Assembly (NCBI GenBank): GCA_002786855.1
Contig: PCUU01000072.1
Span: 237-37,350 of the forward strand
Length of the DNA: 37,114 nucleotides
Direction of reading: 5' to 3'
Source: Cytophagales bacterium CG12_big_fil_rev_8_21_14_0_65_40_12
GTDB lineage: Bacteria > Bacteroidota > Bacteroidia > Cytophagales > Cyclobacteriaceae
Numbering within the stretch: the first letter of the stretch is position 1; each line of letters opens with the position of its first letter. The position numbers were made by a program, and so were the translations under genes. Positions 25,435 through 34,115 of this stretch are shown piece after piece. The notes beneath the pieces were generated by a model, which made no database searches, was not told the DNA's origin, and saw only the letters and a program-made list of their open reading frames with translations.

Positions 25435-25603
25435 TACACAACTAATTACTTCGTTAATGTATGGCTTTTTGATTTTAATGCAAAGAAAATATTAGCGAAT
25501 TCAATAATTCTGGCAAACTCCAGCCTTAAGTCCATATGAAGTATTCAGTTGACTGTTAAGGAATTGGCGTTGTGAGGAGGAGAATTTTGGTGAGCTTAAA
25601 CAA

Positions 25604-26098
25604 TTAAACCATCGAATTTAGGAACTGTTCCAACTCTTCTTCATTGGGTGAACTCATCTTCGTGATAACGAGATTTTCGGGTGCTAAGCCCCATTGCCAG
25701 TGGGCTTCCCAAACATGCTCAATAAACCATTCGGGTTCATATCCCCAACGGGTTTCCTTTCTTCTTCTTTCCAAGAAAGTAGCCTTGTCAATGGAAAGGT
25801 AAATGGCTTTATGGATTCTGCTATTGATTGAGGCATCATAAAAAGCAAAGAGACCTTCTATGATTACGTAATCGTGTTTGGCGAGTGCCTTATCAATGCT
25901 TTCTTCCCACAATGGCCAATCAATGGAGTCTGGATGTTCCCAATCGGTGCGTCCATTGATCTGCGGGATTTGTGCTGCTGACTTCACAAAATCGTCTTGA
26001 TGAAGCACAATGGACTTGGGCAGGGCAGTCGATAGTTTTAGTGCCAAGGACGATTTGCCTGAACGAGAAACACCACCAATCGCAATTAGCTTTGACAT
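25604..26098 (-). CDS. Uridine kinase/nicotinamide riboside kinase-like P-loop kinase
   Basis: A 164-residue small-molecule kinase. The Walker A is G-G-V-S-R-S-G-K-S-S near residues 8-17. The following features resemble eukaryotic NRK1: H-Q-D-D-F-V-K-S, D-W-E-H-P-D-S-I-D-W, V-I-I-E-G-L-F-A-F-Y, a lid arginine pair in E-R-R-R-K-E-T-R, and W-F-I-E-H-V-W-E. I therefore favour nicotinamide riboside kinase over uridine kinase, which would supply NAD through salvage, but the substrate cannot be settled from sequence. It lies downstream of pdhB, separated by a terminator, so it probably has its own promoter. Confidence 0.7.
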   Translation of the reverse strand: MSKLIAIGGVSRSGKSSLALKLSTALPKSIVLHQDDFVKSAAQIPQINGRTDWEHPDSIDWPLWEESIDKALAKHDYVIIEGLFAFYDASINSRIHKAIYLSIDKATFLERRRKETRWGYEPEWFIEHVWEAHWQWGLAPENLVITKMSSPNEEELEQFLNSMV

Positions 26099-26157
26099 AG
26101 GCTAAAAATAAGATGCTTTATGTATAGATCCTTCGCTTTAGTGCCTTTGAGCATAAA

Positions 26158-26191
26158 AAAAGTCATTCCGATTTTAATGGGAATGACTTTT
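26158..26191 (-). terminator. Intrinsic terminator after pdhB
   Basis: AAAAGTCATTCC (26158-26169) pairs perfectly with GGAATGACTTTT (26180-26191) around a 10-base loop. Read on the minus strand, the stem is followed by more T residues (complement of the A run at 26155-26160). It lies 27 bases past the pdhB stop. Confidence 0.8.
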
Positions 26192-26217
26192 CAATTTAGG
26201 CAGTTTAGGCCTTATTC

Positions 26218-27198
26218 TTATTTGTACATTACTGACTTAACAGCGTCTAAAGTCCTTTTTACGTTTGGAAGGATTGCTTCGATCAAAGTAGGTGCATAAG
26301 GCAACGGAAGATCCATGCTGTTTACCCTTCTGATTGGCGCATCTAAATAATCAAATGCATCTTTTTGCACATTGAAAGCAATGTCAGTGGCCAAAGATGA
26401 CAATGGCCATGCTTCTTCAACAATCACCAAACGGTTAGTTTTCTTTACAGACTCAATGATAGTTGGGTAGTCTAAAGGACGAACAGAGAGAAGGTTGATA
26501 ACTTCTGCACTAATGCCATCTTTCGCTAATTCATTGGCTGCTTCATGGGCGATTTTCATCATTTTTCCGAATGAGACCAAAGTGACATCTGAACCAGATC
26601 GCTCAATTAGAGCCTTCCCAATTTCGATTAAATACTCTTCTTCTGGCACCTCGCCTTTATCACCATACATTACTTCCGACTCCATGAAAATCACAGGATC
26701 ATTGTCTCGGATGGCCGACTTTAAAAGTCCTTTGGCGTCATAAGGATTGGAAGGAACAACTACTTTCAACCCTGGAGTATTGGCATACCAGTTTTCGAAG
26801 TTCTGAGAATGCTGAGAGCTCAACATACCTGCATTACCTGTTGGACCTCTAAAAACTATTGGAACAGAAAACTGTCCGCCAGACATCGACATCATTTTAG
26901 CAGCAGAGTTGATCACTTGGTCAATGGCTACTAAAGAGAAGTTGAAAGTCATAAATTCGATGATTGGTCTTAAGCCATTCATGGCTGCGCCAACACCAAT
27001 ACCTGCAAAACCCAATTCAGCAATAGGAGTGTCGATTACTCTTTCTGGCCCAAATTCGTCCAACATACCTTGGCTTACTTTATAAGCTCCATTGTATTCG
27101 GCAACTTCTTCTCCCATGAGAAAGATCTTTTCATCTCTTCTCATTTCTTCAGTCATTGCTTCTCTTAGGGCTTCACGAAACTGTATTTCTCTCATCAT
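26218..27198 (-). CDS. pdhB: Pyruvate dehydrogenase E1 component, beta subunit
   Basis: A 326-residue transketolase-like beta subunit that, with the alpha subunit, decarboxylates pyruvate with thiamine diphosphate. Visible features are the N-terminal R-E-A-L-R-E-A-M-T-E-E-M, G-E-E-V-A-E-Y-N-G-A-Y-K-V-S, the T-P-I-A-E-L-G-F-A-G-I-G-V-G-A-A motif with the Glu that activates the cofactor, and S-S-Q-H-S-Q-N-F-E-N-W-Y. The pdhA gene is not next to it. The start is ATG-ATG, so either of two adjacent codons may be used. It has its own terminator downstream and a plausible promoter upstream, consistent with a monocistronic unit. Confidence 0.94.
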   Translation of the reverse strand: MMREIQFREALREAMTEEMRRDEKIFLMGEEVAEYNGAYKVSQGMLDEFGPERVIDTPIAELGFAGIGVGAAMNGLRPIIEFMTFNFSLVAIDQVINSAAKMMSMSGGQFSVPIVFRGPTGNAGMLSSQHSQNFENWYANTPGLKVVVPSNPYDAKGLLKSAIRDNDPVIFMESEVMYGDKGEVPEEEYLIEIGKALIERSGSDVTLVSFGKMMKIAHEAANELAKDGISAEVINLLSVRPLDYPTIIESVKKTNRLVIVEEAWPLSSLATDIAFNVQKDAFDYLDAPIRRVNSMDLPLPYAPTLIEAILPNVKRTLDAVKSVMYK

Positions 27199-27216
27199 CT
27201 AGGGTTTTCAAGGCCG

Positions 27217-27248
27217 TAAAAATAAACATTCACTTCTCAATTCACAAA
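27217..27248 (-). promoter_or_regulatory. Candidate promoter upstream of pdhB
   Basis: On the minus strand TTTG (complement of 27245-27248), a 20-base spacer and TATTTTTA (complement of 27217-27224) resemble the -33/-7 pair with one mismatch, about 18 bases before the pdhB start. Confidence 0.4.
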
Positions 27249-27274
27249 GAAAGATTAAGAAGAGTATGGGCAAT

Positions 27275-27305
27275 AAAAAAGCCCCGACAAGTCGAGGCTT
27301 TTTGC
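27275..27305 (-). terminator. Intrinsic terminator after the OmpA/TPR lipoprotein gene
   Basis: AGCCCCGAC and GTCGAGGCT form a GC-rich stem with one mismatch around 27280-27299. It is flanked by an A6 run on the left and T5 on the right, so the minus-strand transcript ends the stem with a U-tract. It lies about 20 bases past the stop at 27321. Confidence 0.8.
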
Positions 27306-27320
27306 TGGTTTAAAATATTC

Positions 27321-29114
27321 TTATTTCAAAATATCAGTGAAAGCTTGGCTTCCAGTGAATGCTCTGAATTCTAAGTCAGCAAGCGCTTTTGCTTTCAAAG
27401 AAGCGTCAGCAGTGGTAGCATTTCTTAAGTGCTCAATTACTTTGTTTTCGTTGCCTTGACGAGCCGCTGCAACAGCTGCAACATAATGTGCCCAAACATA
27501 ACCTCTATCGTTGCTGATAACAGCCTCTAAAGTAGTTTGGCCACTTTTTGCATCTTTATTCAATAATTGAACTAAACCTTTGTTGTATTGATCAACTGAA
27601 CGGTTTGTTGCATTGCCTAATGAACCAATTGCAGCACTGTAGTTGCCAGACATGATTTCAACAGCACCTTTAGCACCATTTACACCTTGTCTTACATCAT
27701 TCGCTGGGTTCATGGTCAAGGCTTTGTTGAAGGCTTCTAAAGCACCTTCCATGTTGCCTTCCATTTCGCGGGCCATACCTAAGTTAGCTTGAGCTTGAGC
27801 GTTAGCGTTTTTCTGGATAGAAATTTCGAAATGATTGATAGCATCTCTCACCATGTTGGTTTTGTTTCTGCCTTCAGCAGTCATTGCCATTTCCATCATC
27901 ACAGCACCTAAGTTATTATGAATCACCCAAGTATCGTTCTTTTTGGCAGCAGCTTCGTAGATTGCTTTTTTCTCAGCCAAAGTTGGTGTGTTAGCAGCAG
28001 CGTAAGCCATTTCTTCAAGTGACAATTGGTCGGCTGAAGTTTTACCTTCTGCAATTGACTTCGCTAATGTTAAAATCTCTTCTTTAGATTTTTTAGGCTT
28101 CACTGTTAAAACTTCAGTTTTAGCAGTTCTCAATTGTGGGTAGATATCTTTAAATACTTGCTTGTAAGTAGAAAGCTTCTGAAGTTGCTTTTCTTTTTGT
28201 TCAAATGAACCTGCACCGTTAATGATGTCATTCCATTCTGATTTTTGAGCAGCTGTAATGCCAGAGTAGTTACCTAGCATAGTTTTCAAACCTGTCCAAT
28301 CATCTACAATTGGCTTGGTGATAAATCTGATTTGACCAGCCATTCCTTGGTAGTCATATTTATCCATTTGCTCTCTGTACCATTTTTCAATGGCAACAGC
28401 TCTTTCAGAGGCTAACTCAGAGTTTATTCTATCTAAACCTTCTGGCGAGTGAGTACCTGTAATAGTTACGGTTCTTGTTACGTTTTTGTCTGCAATGAAA
28501 GCAGCGAATTTTGTTCCTCTGTCAGAATTTTTCTCAACTGGGCGTAAATTAGATCTGCCTTGTTCGAAGAAGAAATCAACATTAGTTGGGATTAATTCTT
28601 CTTGGTCATTATATCCGTGAGGAGCGTATGATGCATAATATGAAGGTTGAACCAAAGTAGAAGTTGTAATTAAACCTTCTGCAATGCCCAATCTTTCAGA
28701 TTCTTTGAAAGCACCAGTTTTTGGATTTGAAGCTACTCCTTGGATTTGAAGGTTACCTCTAGACATCGCTGGATCGTAAGCGAATGTATATTCTTGAGTA
28801 ACTTTTGGTTGCTCTGTAGCTGAATTTGGATAATCCTTGGCTGCAAAAACTATTGGAGTTAAAGCTTTCTCTTGAGTGCCATATTTGTAAAAGGTATTCA
28901 AAGTATACACCTTGTTCTTTTTCAACATTTTGGCTGGTAAATTGGCTGACATTGTAAATGTCACTTTGTTAGCGTGAACCTCTAATGGAGAAGGCTCAAC
29001 TGTAAGTCCTTGGTCTTTGGAGGCTTTCACCATTTGGCTCAAAGCACAACCTGACATTGACAGCACACCAATTATCAAGAGTGGAAAAATTAGTTTAGCG
29101 GTTTGGGTTTTCAT
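27321..29114 (-). CDS. Lipoprotein with OmpA-like domain and C-terminal TPR repeats
   Basis: A 597-residue envelope protein. The signal peptide ends in L-S-M-S-G-C with Cys23 as lipid anchor. A beta-rich region (about 30-180) precedes an OmpA-like peptidoglycan-binding stretch: V-D-F-F-F-E-Q-G-R-S-N-L-R, then T-I-T-G-T-H-S-P-E-G and L-A-S-E-R-A-V-A-I-E-K-W-Y (about 180-250). Tetratricopeptide-like repeats occupy about 370-597 (for example A-N-L-G-M-A-R-E-M-E-G-N-M-E-G-A-L-E-A-F-N-K-A-L). It probably sits at the outer membrane facing the cell wall and scaffolds other proteins. It is monocistronic, with its own terminator. OmpA plus TPR proteins occur in T9SS/gliding loci, but no such genes are adjacent. 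Confidence 0.82.
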   Translation of the reverse strand: MKTQTAKLIFPLLIIGVLSMSGCALSQMVKASKDQGLTVEPSPLEVHANKVTFTMSANLPAKMLKKNKVYTLNTFYKYGTQEKALTPIVFAAKDYPNSATEQPKVTQEYTFAYDPAMSRGNLQIQGVASNPKTGAFKESERLGIAEGLITTSTLVQPSYYASYAPHGYNDQEELIPTNVDFFFEQGRSNLRPVEKNSDRGTKFAAFIADKNVTRTVTITGTHSPEGLDRINSELASERAVAIEKWYREQMDKYDYQGMAGQIRFITKPIVDDWTGLKTMLGNYSGITAAQKSEWNDIINGAGSFEQKEKQLQKLSTYKQVFKDIYPQLRTAKTEVLTVKPKKSKEEILTLAKSIAEGKTSADQLSLEEMAYAAANTPTLAEKKAIYEAAAKKNDTWVIHNNLGAVMMEMAMTAEGRNKTNMVRDAINHFEISIQKNANAQAQANLGMAREMEGNMEGALEAFNKALTMNPANDVRQGVNGAKGAVEIMSGNYSAAIGSLGNATNRSVDQYNKGLVQLLNKDAKSGQTTLEAVISNDRGYVWAHYVAAVAAARQGNENKVIEHLRNATTADASLKAKALADLEFRAFTGSQAFTDILK

Positions 29115-29160
29115 AAGAATTTAATTGTTTTGGAACAGTATTGCCTTAAATTTAGGCCTG

Positions 29161-29223
29161 CAAATTTAACATTATTTTTATAGTTTCCGATTTTCGGCCA
29201 TATTAAATTGTTTCTTAAATTTG
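29161..29223. promoter_or_regulatory. Back-to-back -7 boxes between divergent genes
   Basis: An exact TAnnTTTG (TAAATTTG) reads toward the OmpA/TPR gene on the minus strand (complement of 29161-29168), and an identical TAAATTTG reads toward the PspC gene on the plus strand (29216-29223). Neither has a clear -33 TTTG at the usual distance. Confidence 0.35.
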
Positions 29224-29239
29224 TGGTAATATTTGAAAA

Positions 29240-29458
29240 ATGGAAAGAATTCAGCGTTTTTTTGAACATCAGGCTTTCGGGGTTTGTGCCAAACTCGGGG
29301 ATAAATTAAATCTATCGGCTTCGTCTGTTCGATTATCGTTCATATACGCCTCTTTCATCACATTTGGTTCGCCTCTTATCATTTATCTTGCCTTGGCCTA
29401 CATCATTAATTTTCGCCAGCACTTGCGCAGAAGACAAAATCCAGTTTGGTATAATTAA
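29240..29458 (+). CDS. Small PspC domain protein
   Basis: A 72-residue protein that is essentially one PspC domain: F-G-V-C-A-K-L-G-D-K-L-N-L-S-A-S-S-V-R-L-S-F-I-Y-A, then one transmembrane helix (about 38-58) and a basic end. PspC proteins take part in membrane-stress signalling in proteobacteria, where they act with PspA/PspB. None of those partners is nearby, and stand-alone PspC proteins are frequent in Bacteroidota with unknown roles. It is divergent from the OmpA/TPR lipoprotein gene and overlaps the convergent GT2 gene by four bases. Confidence 0.8.
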   Translation: MERIQRFFEHQAFGVCAKLGDKLNLSASSVRLSFIYASFITFGSPLIIYLALAYIINFRQHLRRRQNPVWYN

Positions 29459-30462
29459 TTTTTCACCTTTTTGAAGGTCTTCTTTTTTAATAAGAAGTAA
29501 TCCCAAATGATAAACCCGTGATAGCGCGGATTGTTGAAAGTATTGCGAATTGTGCTTTTACGTTTTCGGATTTGTGCCTTTAACGATAGCACAAAGTCTA
29601 AATGGGCATGGAGAATGGCCAGTCCGTGTTTAATTCCACTCAGTACGGAGAACTGCAAAATAGCCAGCCAGTCCAAGATTATTCGCAAAGGCAGTTTCCA
29701 AATCAACGATATTCCCTTTTCATTTTTGAAAATAATACTGAGTCCATTTCTGAAGTTCAAATAGGTTTTTCTGGGGCTGGATTTATCTAAAGTGCCACCG
29801 CCCAAATGATAGACTTGACTCTGTGGACAAACTTTTACTTTATAGCCTAAATTCCAAAAACGCCAGCTAAGATCAATTTCCTCCATGTGGGCGAAAAAAT
29901 CTTCGTCCAGGCCACCAGTCTCTAAATAGGCTCTTTTCCTTACAAAAAGTGACGAACCAGAGGCCCAAAATACGTCTGTGACATCTTGGTATTGATGTTG
30001 GTCTTCTTCGATTGTGTGGAAAATTCTACCTCGGCAGAAAGGGTAACCTAAAATATCGAGAAAGCCACCTGAAGCTCCCGCGTACTCGAAATGATTTTTT
30101 GATTTGAGGTCAAGAATCTTGGGCTGAACTGCAGCTATCGTAGAATCCGACTCTAATAATTCTAAAATTGGAGTGATCCAATTGGAGGTTACTTCAACAT
30201 CGGTGTTGAGCAAAACCACAAATTCTGTTTCTATAAGCGCTAATGCTTTGTTGTATCCCCCACAAAAGCCATGGTTTTTATCAAAAGCCAAAGTTTTAAC
30301 TTCTGGGAAGTTGCTTTGTAAATAAGCCAATGAACCGTCAGTGGAGCCGTTGTCAATCACCAAAATGTCATGAGGTTGACTGTGGGCGATAACGGAAGGT
30401 AGAAAATTAGCTAAGTGTTTTTTGCCGTTGTAATTGAGTAAGGCAACTGTAAGCTTCGACAT
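29455..30462 (-). CDS. Glycosyltransferase family 2
   Basis: A 335-residue GT-A-fold enzyme of the rhamnosyl/galactofuranosyl-like GT2 group. The nucleotide-binding N-terminus (L-T-V-A-L-L-N-Y-N-G) is followed by V-I-D-N-G-S-T-D-G-S at 35-44, the H-G-F-C-G-G-Y-N-K-A loop, the metal site L-L-N-T-D-V-E near 88, and the acidic catalytic-base region M-E-E-I-D-L-S-W-R. A hydrophobic stretch near 265-285 may attach it to the membrane. The start overlaps the ybaB stop as TAATG, so it is translated with ybaB rather than with the large glycan group. Confidence 0.92.
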   Translation of the reverse strand: MSKLTVALLNYNGKKHLANFLPSVIAHSQPHDILVIDNGSTDGSLAYLQSNFPEVKTLAFDKNHGFCGGYNKALALIETEFVVLLNTDVEVTSNWITPILELLESDSTIAAVQPKILDLKSKNHFEYAGASGGFLDILGYPFCRGRIFHTIEEDQHQYQDVTDVFWASGSSLFVRKRAYLETGGLDEDFFAHMEEIDLSWRFWNLGYKVKVCPQSQVYHLGGGTLDKSSPRKTYLNFRNGLSIIFKNEKGISLIWKLPLRIILDWLAILQFSVLSGIKHGLAILHAHLDFVLSLKAQIRKRKSTIRNTFNNPRYHGFIIWDYFLLKKKTFKKVKN

Positions 30463-30794
30463 TAGAACATACTTCCTAAATCCATTCCTGGAATGTTAGG
30501 CATAATGCCTTCGGTGCTTTTTCTGATTTCTTCTTTGGCGCTGATGTCGGCTTTGTCCATGGCCATATTGATGGCTGCGACTGTCAAGTCTTGCACGGTT
30601 TCTTTATCGGATTTGGTCATTAGGCTTTCATCAATGTCAATTGAAATCACTTGCTTTTTGCCATTTACGGTCGCTTTCACCATGCCAGCACCCGCTTCGC
30701 CTGTTTCTTGAATATATGCTAGTTTACTCTGGGCTTCTTGCATCTTGGCTTGCATCTCCTTCACCTTGCCCATCATTTTCATCATATCGAACAT
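30462..30794 (-). CDS. YbaB/EbfC family nucleoid-associated protein
   Basis: A 110-residue DNA-binding protein of the YbaB/EbfC family, a dimer with a tweezer shape. It has the N-terminal methionine- and lysine-rich helix (M-G-K-V-K-E-M-Q-A-K-M-Q-E-A), the central G-M-V-K-A-T-V-N-G-K-K-Q-V-I-S-I-D-I-D strands and a C-terminal helix ending in G-I-M-P-N-I-P-G-M. The usual partners dnaX/recR are not adjacent. It lies 24 bases after the T9SS-type gene and is coupled to the GT2 gene through TAATG. Confidence 0.92.
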   Translation of the reverse strand: MFDMMKMMGKVKEMQAKMQEAQSKLAYIQETGEAGAGMVKATVNGKKQVISIDIDESLMTKSDKETVQDLTVAAINMAMDKADISAKEEIRKSTEGIMPNIPGMDLGSMF

Positions 30795-30818
30795 ATGCTT
30801 GCTATTTTGTTGTCAAAA

Positions 30819-32579
30819 CTATCGAATTAATACTAAAGTACCAGTTCGTTGATAGCTTCTATTGTTTGCATCGGTATAGTTTACTTGATAAACATAAGCA
30901 CCAGGACTAGCTTCTTGACCATTTGTAGTGCCGTCCCAACCGATTTCCGGATCAGTGGTGCTGAAAATAATCACGCCCCAACGATTGTAGATTACCATGC
31001 TAAACTCCACAAACCTTCCTTGGGTTGCTTTAAAAGTATCGTTGACGCCATCGCCATTGGGACTGAAGGCATTGGGGTATTGTGCATTAGCAAAGGCCAC
31101 ATCAAAACACATTTCTTCGCTGAGTTCCGAGATATTCCCGCAATTGTCTTCATAACTCACTTTATAGCATAGCTCAAATTGCTCTGCCCTAAGGTTGGAA
31201 TCAATGTACCGCGAGTCGCTTCTGGTGCCAACGCGCTGGAAAACACCATCTAAATCTTTTTTGAAAACAGTGTATTCCGCCACTGCTACAGGTGCGTCTT
31301 CAAAATCTAATTGAAATGAAAGATTGGTTAATTCTCCAGAAGTAATATTCACTGCAGGGGCAGTCAATGTAGCATTCAAATTGGGGCTAATCACTAAGCC
31401 TTTTGAAATCGTATTGCCAAAAAGTGCCTGAAAGTAATACTCACCTAAGCTAGCGCAGTCATCTATGAGGCGTTGTGCTGCGCCTGTATCTGTAGTCAGT
31501 ATTTCCACTGAACTTCCATTTTCGAATAGGGCTACTTGGGTCAAATTTTCAAGGCCAGTGGTATATTCAAAGTCGAGTTGAATTTGGGTGCTGGTATAAG
31601 CTGCAGTGGATTGAGAGGCAATCGTGAATGCGGCTGGTGAGGTTTCACTGAAATTGTTACAGAAATCCGTTGTTGTAATCGAAATGGAGTAAGGCTTATT
31701 CATAAAATCGTAAGCGGCATCTTCGAAAAGGAACTGAGTTGGGTTAGCCACAGGGTCTAAATCAAACCGGATAAGTTGGCTGCCATCAATTCCTTGGATG
31801 GTCATTTCATGGATCAAACGCCTGTCCAATTCTTTATAATCGATAAGCACTGAATTAGTGCTTTGCAATTCAAGCCCCAGAATCTCAGGGCTTGTGTCTT
31901 GAATGTCTGTGCTTATCGTCACTGTGCTTGCTCCACAATTGACACTTTGGCCTACCACTCGTCCTGTAACCTTGACATCAAAATCACCATTGGTCAAATA
32001 CTCATGATTGACTTGTTCTGGATTTGATTGCCCTTTATTATAACTTATGATGGTGCCATCACCAAAATCAATATCATATCCATCGTATTCGTTTTCGCTA
32101 AAGTCTAAGGTGAGGTACAGGTTATTGCCAGCACAGGTATAATAATCGAACTTTGGTTCCATTGGCTCGATTATTCGAACCTCAATATAACTAACTATGC
32201 TTCCTGCCGGTGCATTGGCATTAAGTTGAACGACATAGTATACGCCAATTTCTGTAAGCTCTCCTATGTTTTCGGCTGTTACTAAGTCTCCGTTGAAGCA
32301 TCCTCCTGGATCACCTTGGTAATTAGGGCAAATATTTGGATTTACCGTATTCTCAAAATAATAGGTAACTGAACCGCCTCCACCAAGTAAATTTCTAGGT
32401 ACAGGCTTGAAAGGTGGGCAGCCCACCACTTGATCCATTTCAAAATTGGCAACAGGTGTACTTTGGGTTTGTGCGCTTAGGGCATGGTTGAAAAAAAGAA
32501 GAACAAGTAGAAGACCAAAACGAACAAAGCGTCCCGAGGATCTTATAAATTCGTTCAACTGGCACTTCAATTCAATCAT
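30819..32579 (-). CDS. Secreted protein with T9SS type B (CHU_C) C-terminal domain
   Basis: A 586-residue exported protein. A signal peptide covers about residues 18-36 (F-G-L-L-L-V-L-L-F-F-N-H-A-L-S-A-Q). The body looks like PKD/Ig-type beta-sandwich domains, including Y-D-I-D-F-G-D-G-T. The C-terminus is the gliding-motility-associated CHU_C sorting domain: Y-P-N-A-F-S-P-N-G-D-G-V-N-D-T-F, V-I-Y-N-R-W-G, W-D-G-T and P-G-A-Y-V-Y. Such proteins cross the outer membrane through the type IX system and are attached at or released from the surface. The ligand or role is unknown. It lies 73 bases after hisS and 24 before ybaB. Confidence 0.92.
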   Translation of the reverse strand: MIELKCQLNEFIRSSGRFVRFGLLLVLLFFNHALSAQTQSTPVANFEMDQVVGCPPFKPVPRNLLGGGGSVTYYFENTVNPNICPNYQGDPGGCFNGDLVTAENIGELTEIGVYYVVQLNANAPAGSIVSYIEVRIIEPMEPKFDYYTCAGNNLYLTLDFSENEYDGYDIDFGDGTIISYNKGQSNPEQVNHEYLTNGDFDVKVTGRVVGQSVNCGASTVTISTDIQDTSPEILGLELQSTNSVLIDYKELDRRLIHEMTIQGIDGSQLIRFDLDPVANPTQFLFEDAAYDFMNKPYSISITTTDFCNNFSETSPAAFTIASQSTAAYTSTQIQLDFEYTTGLENLTQVALFENGSSVEILTTDTGAAQRLIDDCASLGEYYFQALFGNTISKGLVISPNLNATLTAPAVNITSGELTNLSFQLDFEDAPVAVAEYTVFKKDLDGVFQRVGTRSDSRYIDSNLRAEQFELCYKVSYEDNCGNISELSEEMCFDVAFANAQYPNAFSPNGDGVNDTFKATQGRFVEFSMVIYNRWGVIIFSTTDPEIGWDGTTNGQEASPGAYVYQVNYTDANNRSYQRTGTLVLIR

Positions 32580-32652
32580 GGACTCAATCGTATTCCTTGA
32601 TTAACGGTATACTCGTGCTAAACTTATCTAAAAAATATGGATTGCCCATTGA

Positions 32653-34026
32653 TCAGGCTTTCTTGACCAAAAAATCGATCAATTCCAATAATGGTTTTTT
32701 GTATTGCTCGCCCTCAGTCATGTCTTTTAAGGTATAAATGTCAGTTTCAATCTCTTCGGAACCGACAATAATCACATATGGAATATTCTTTTTATTGGCA
32801 TAGCTCATCTGCTTTTTCATTTTGGCTGATTCTGGAAAAACCTCACAGTTGATGCCATTATTCCTAAGGCGATGAGAGAGCCCTAAGGCATGATTCAATG
32901 AATTTTCGTCAAAATTGGTGATCAACACCTTAGTGCTGTCAAGTTGATGAACAGGAAAAAGGTTTAGCTCCTCCAATACATCGTGAATACGGTCTATGCC
33001 AAATGAAATCCCAACCCCTGAAACATCAGGTAATCCAAAAACACCCGTAAGGTTATCGTATCGGCCACCTGCCGATATAGTGCCCATTTGAACAGAAGTG
33101 GGTTTTACTTCATAAATAATGCCTGTGTAATAGGAGAGGCCTCGGGCAAGGGTGAGATCGAAATGTAATTTTTGATCAGAAGCCCCTAGGCTTTCCATGT
33201 AATTGAAAGTTGATTCTAGCTCTTCCAAACCTTTAATACCTGCCTCTGAACCCATAAAAACTTTTCTTAGGGTTTCTATTTTGTCTCGATTGGGTTCATC
33301 AATATTTAAAATAGCCTTAAGCCTTTCTAAACCAGAAGTCGAAATGCCAATGGCTTTCATTTCTTCCAGCATTTTGTCTAAGCCAATTTTATCTAGCTTG
33401 TCTAACACCACACAAAAGGCATTGAATTGATCTGATGCGCCAATCACATCGGCCAAACCTTCCAAAACCTTTCGGCTAGAGATAGAAACGCGATAGTCTT
33501 CTAGGTTTAATTTTTTAAAAACTTCGCCAACCATGGCCATAAGTTCGGCTTCGCAAACCAAAGAATCTGTACCCACCACATCGGCATCGCACTGATAAAA
33601 TTCTCTATACCTGCCTTTTTGTGGGCGGTCAGCTCGCCAAACGGGTTGGATTTGGTACCGCTTAAAAGGAAAGGCAATATCGTTTTGGTTCATCACCACA
33701 AACCGTGCAAAAGGGACGGTAAGGTCGTATTTAAGGCCTTTTTCAGTGATTTTTTTACTTAGTTCTTTCGCACCAGCCTCAAAATCGGAAACTTCGGATT
33801 TGGCAAGAAAATCACCAGAATTCAAGATTTTAAAAAGCAATTGATCGCCTTCATCGCCATATTTACCAGTGAGCGTGCTCAGGTTTTCCATGGCAGGAGT
33901 TTCAATCGGCATAAAGCCATATTTCTTGAAAACACTTTTAATGGTGTCTAAAAGGTAGTTTCTTTTGGTCATTTGCTCTGGACCGAAATCGCGAACTCCT
34001 TTGGGTAATGAAGGTTTTTGAGCCAT
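32653..34026 (-). CDS. hisS: Histidyl-tRNA synthetase
   Basis: A 457-residue class II aminoacyl-tRNA synthetase. Motif 1 lies in K-G-V-R-D-F-G-P-E-Q, motif 2 in Y-R-E-F-Y-Q-C-D-A-D-V-V-G, the histidine-specific loop in L-A-R-G-L-S-Y-Y-T-G and motif 3 in G-V-G-I-S-F-G-I-D-R-I. The anticodon-binding domain closes the protein. I chose ATG 34026: an in-frame start at 34062 would add 12 unmatched residues, and an exact -7 box (TAGTTTTG, complement of 34047-34054) lies inside that extension, so the transcript should start after it. Confidence 0.95.
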   Translation of the reverse strand: MAQKPSLPKGVRDFGPEQMTKRNYLLDTIKSVFKKYGFMPIETPAMENLSTLTGKYGDEGDQLLFKILNSGDFLAKSEVSDFEAGAKELSKKITEKGLKYDLTVPFARFVVMNQNDIAFPFKRYQIQPVWRADRPQKGRYREFYQCDADVVGTDSLVCEAELMAMVGEVFKKLNLEDYRVSISSRKVLEGLADVIGASDQFNAFCVVLDKLDKIGLDKMLEEMKAIGISTSGLERLKAILNIDEPNRDKIETLRKVFMGSEAGIKGLEELESTFNYMESLGASDQKLHFDLTLARGLSYYTGIIYEVKPTSVQMGTISAGGRYDNLTGVFGLPDVSGVGISFGIDRIHDVLEELNLFPVHQLDSTKVLITNFDENSLNHALGLSHRLRNNGINCEVFPESAKMKKQMSYANKKNIPYVIIVGSEEIETDIYTLKDMTEGEQYKKPLLELIDFLVKKA

Positions 34027-34046
34027 TATTTTTGCTTTAATAAGAG

Positions 34047-34054
34047 CAAAACTA
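34047..34054 (-). promoter_or_regulatory. Candidate -7 box of hisS
   Basis: TAGTTTTG on the minus strand fits TAnnTTTG exactly, 20 bases before ATG 34026. No good -33 TTTG is visible. Confidence 0.4.
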
Positions 34055-34115
34055 CTAAACACGGACTGAATCTGTTGAGTCTTGAGAAGATTATTAAAAT
34101 TTTATTTAAACTAGA

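Noticed and set aside
34027-34062. Upstream start of hisS
   Set aside because: The added residues do not match HisRS, and a -7 promoter box lies inside the extension.
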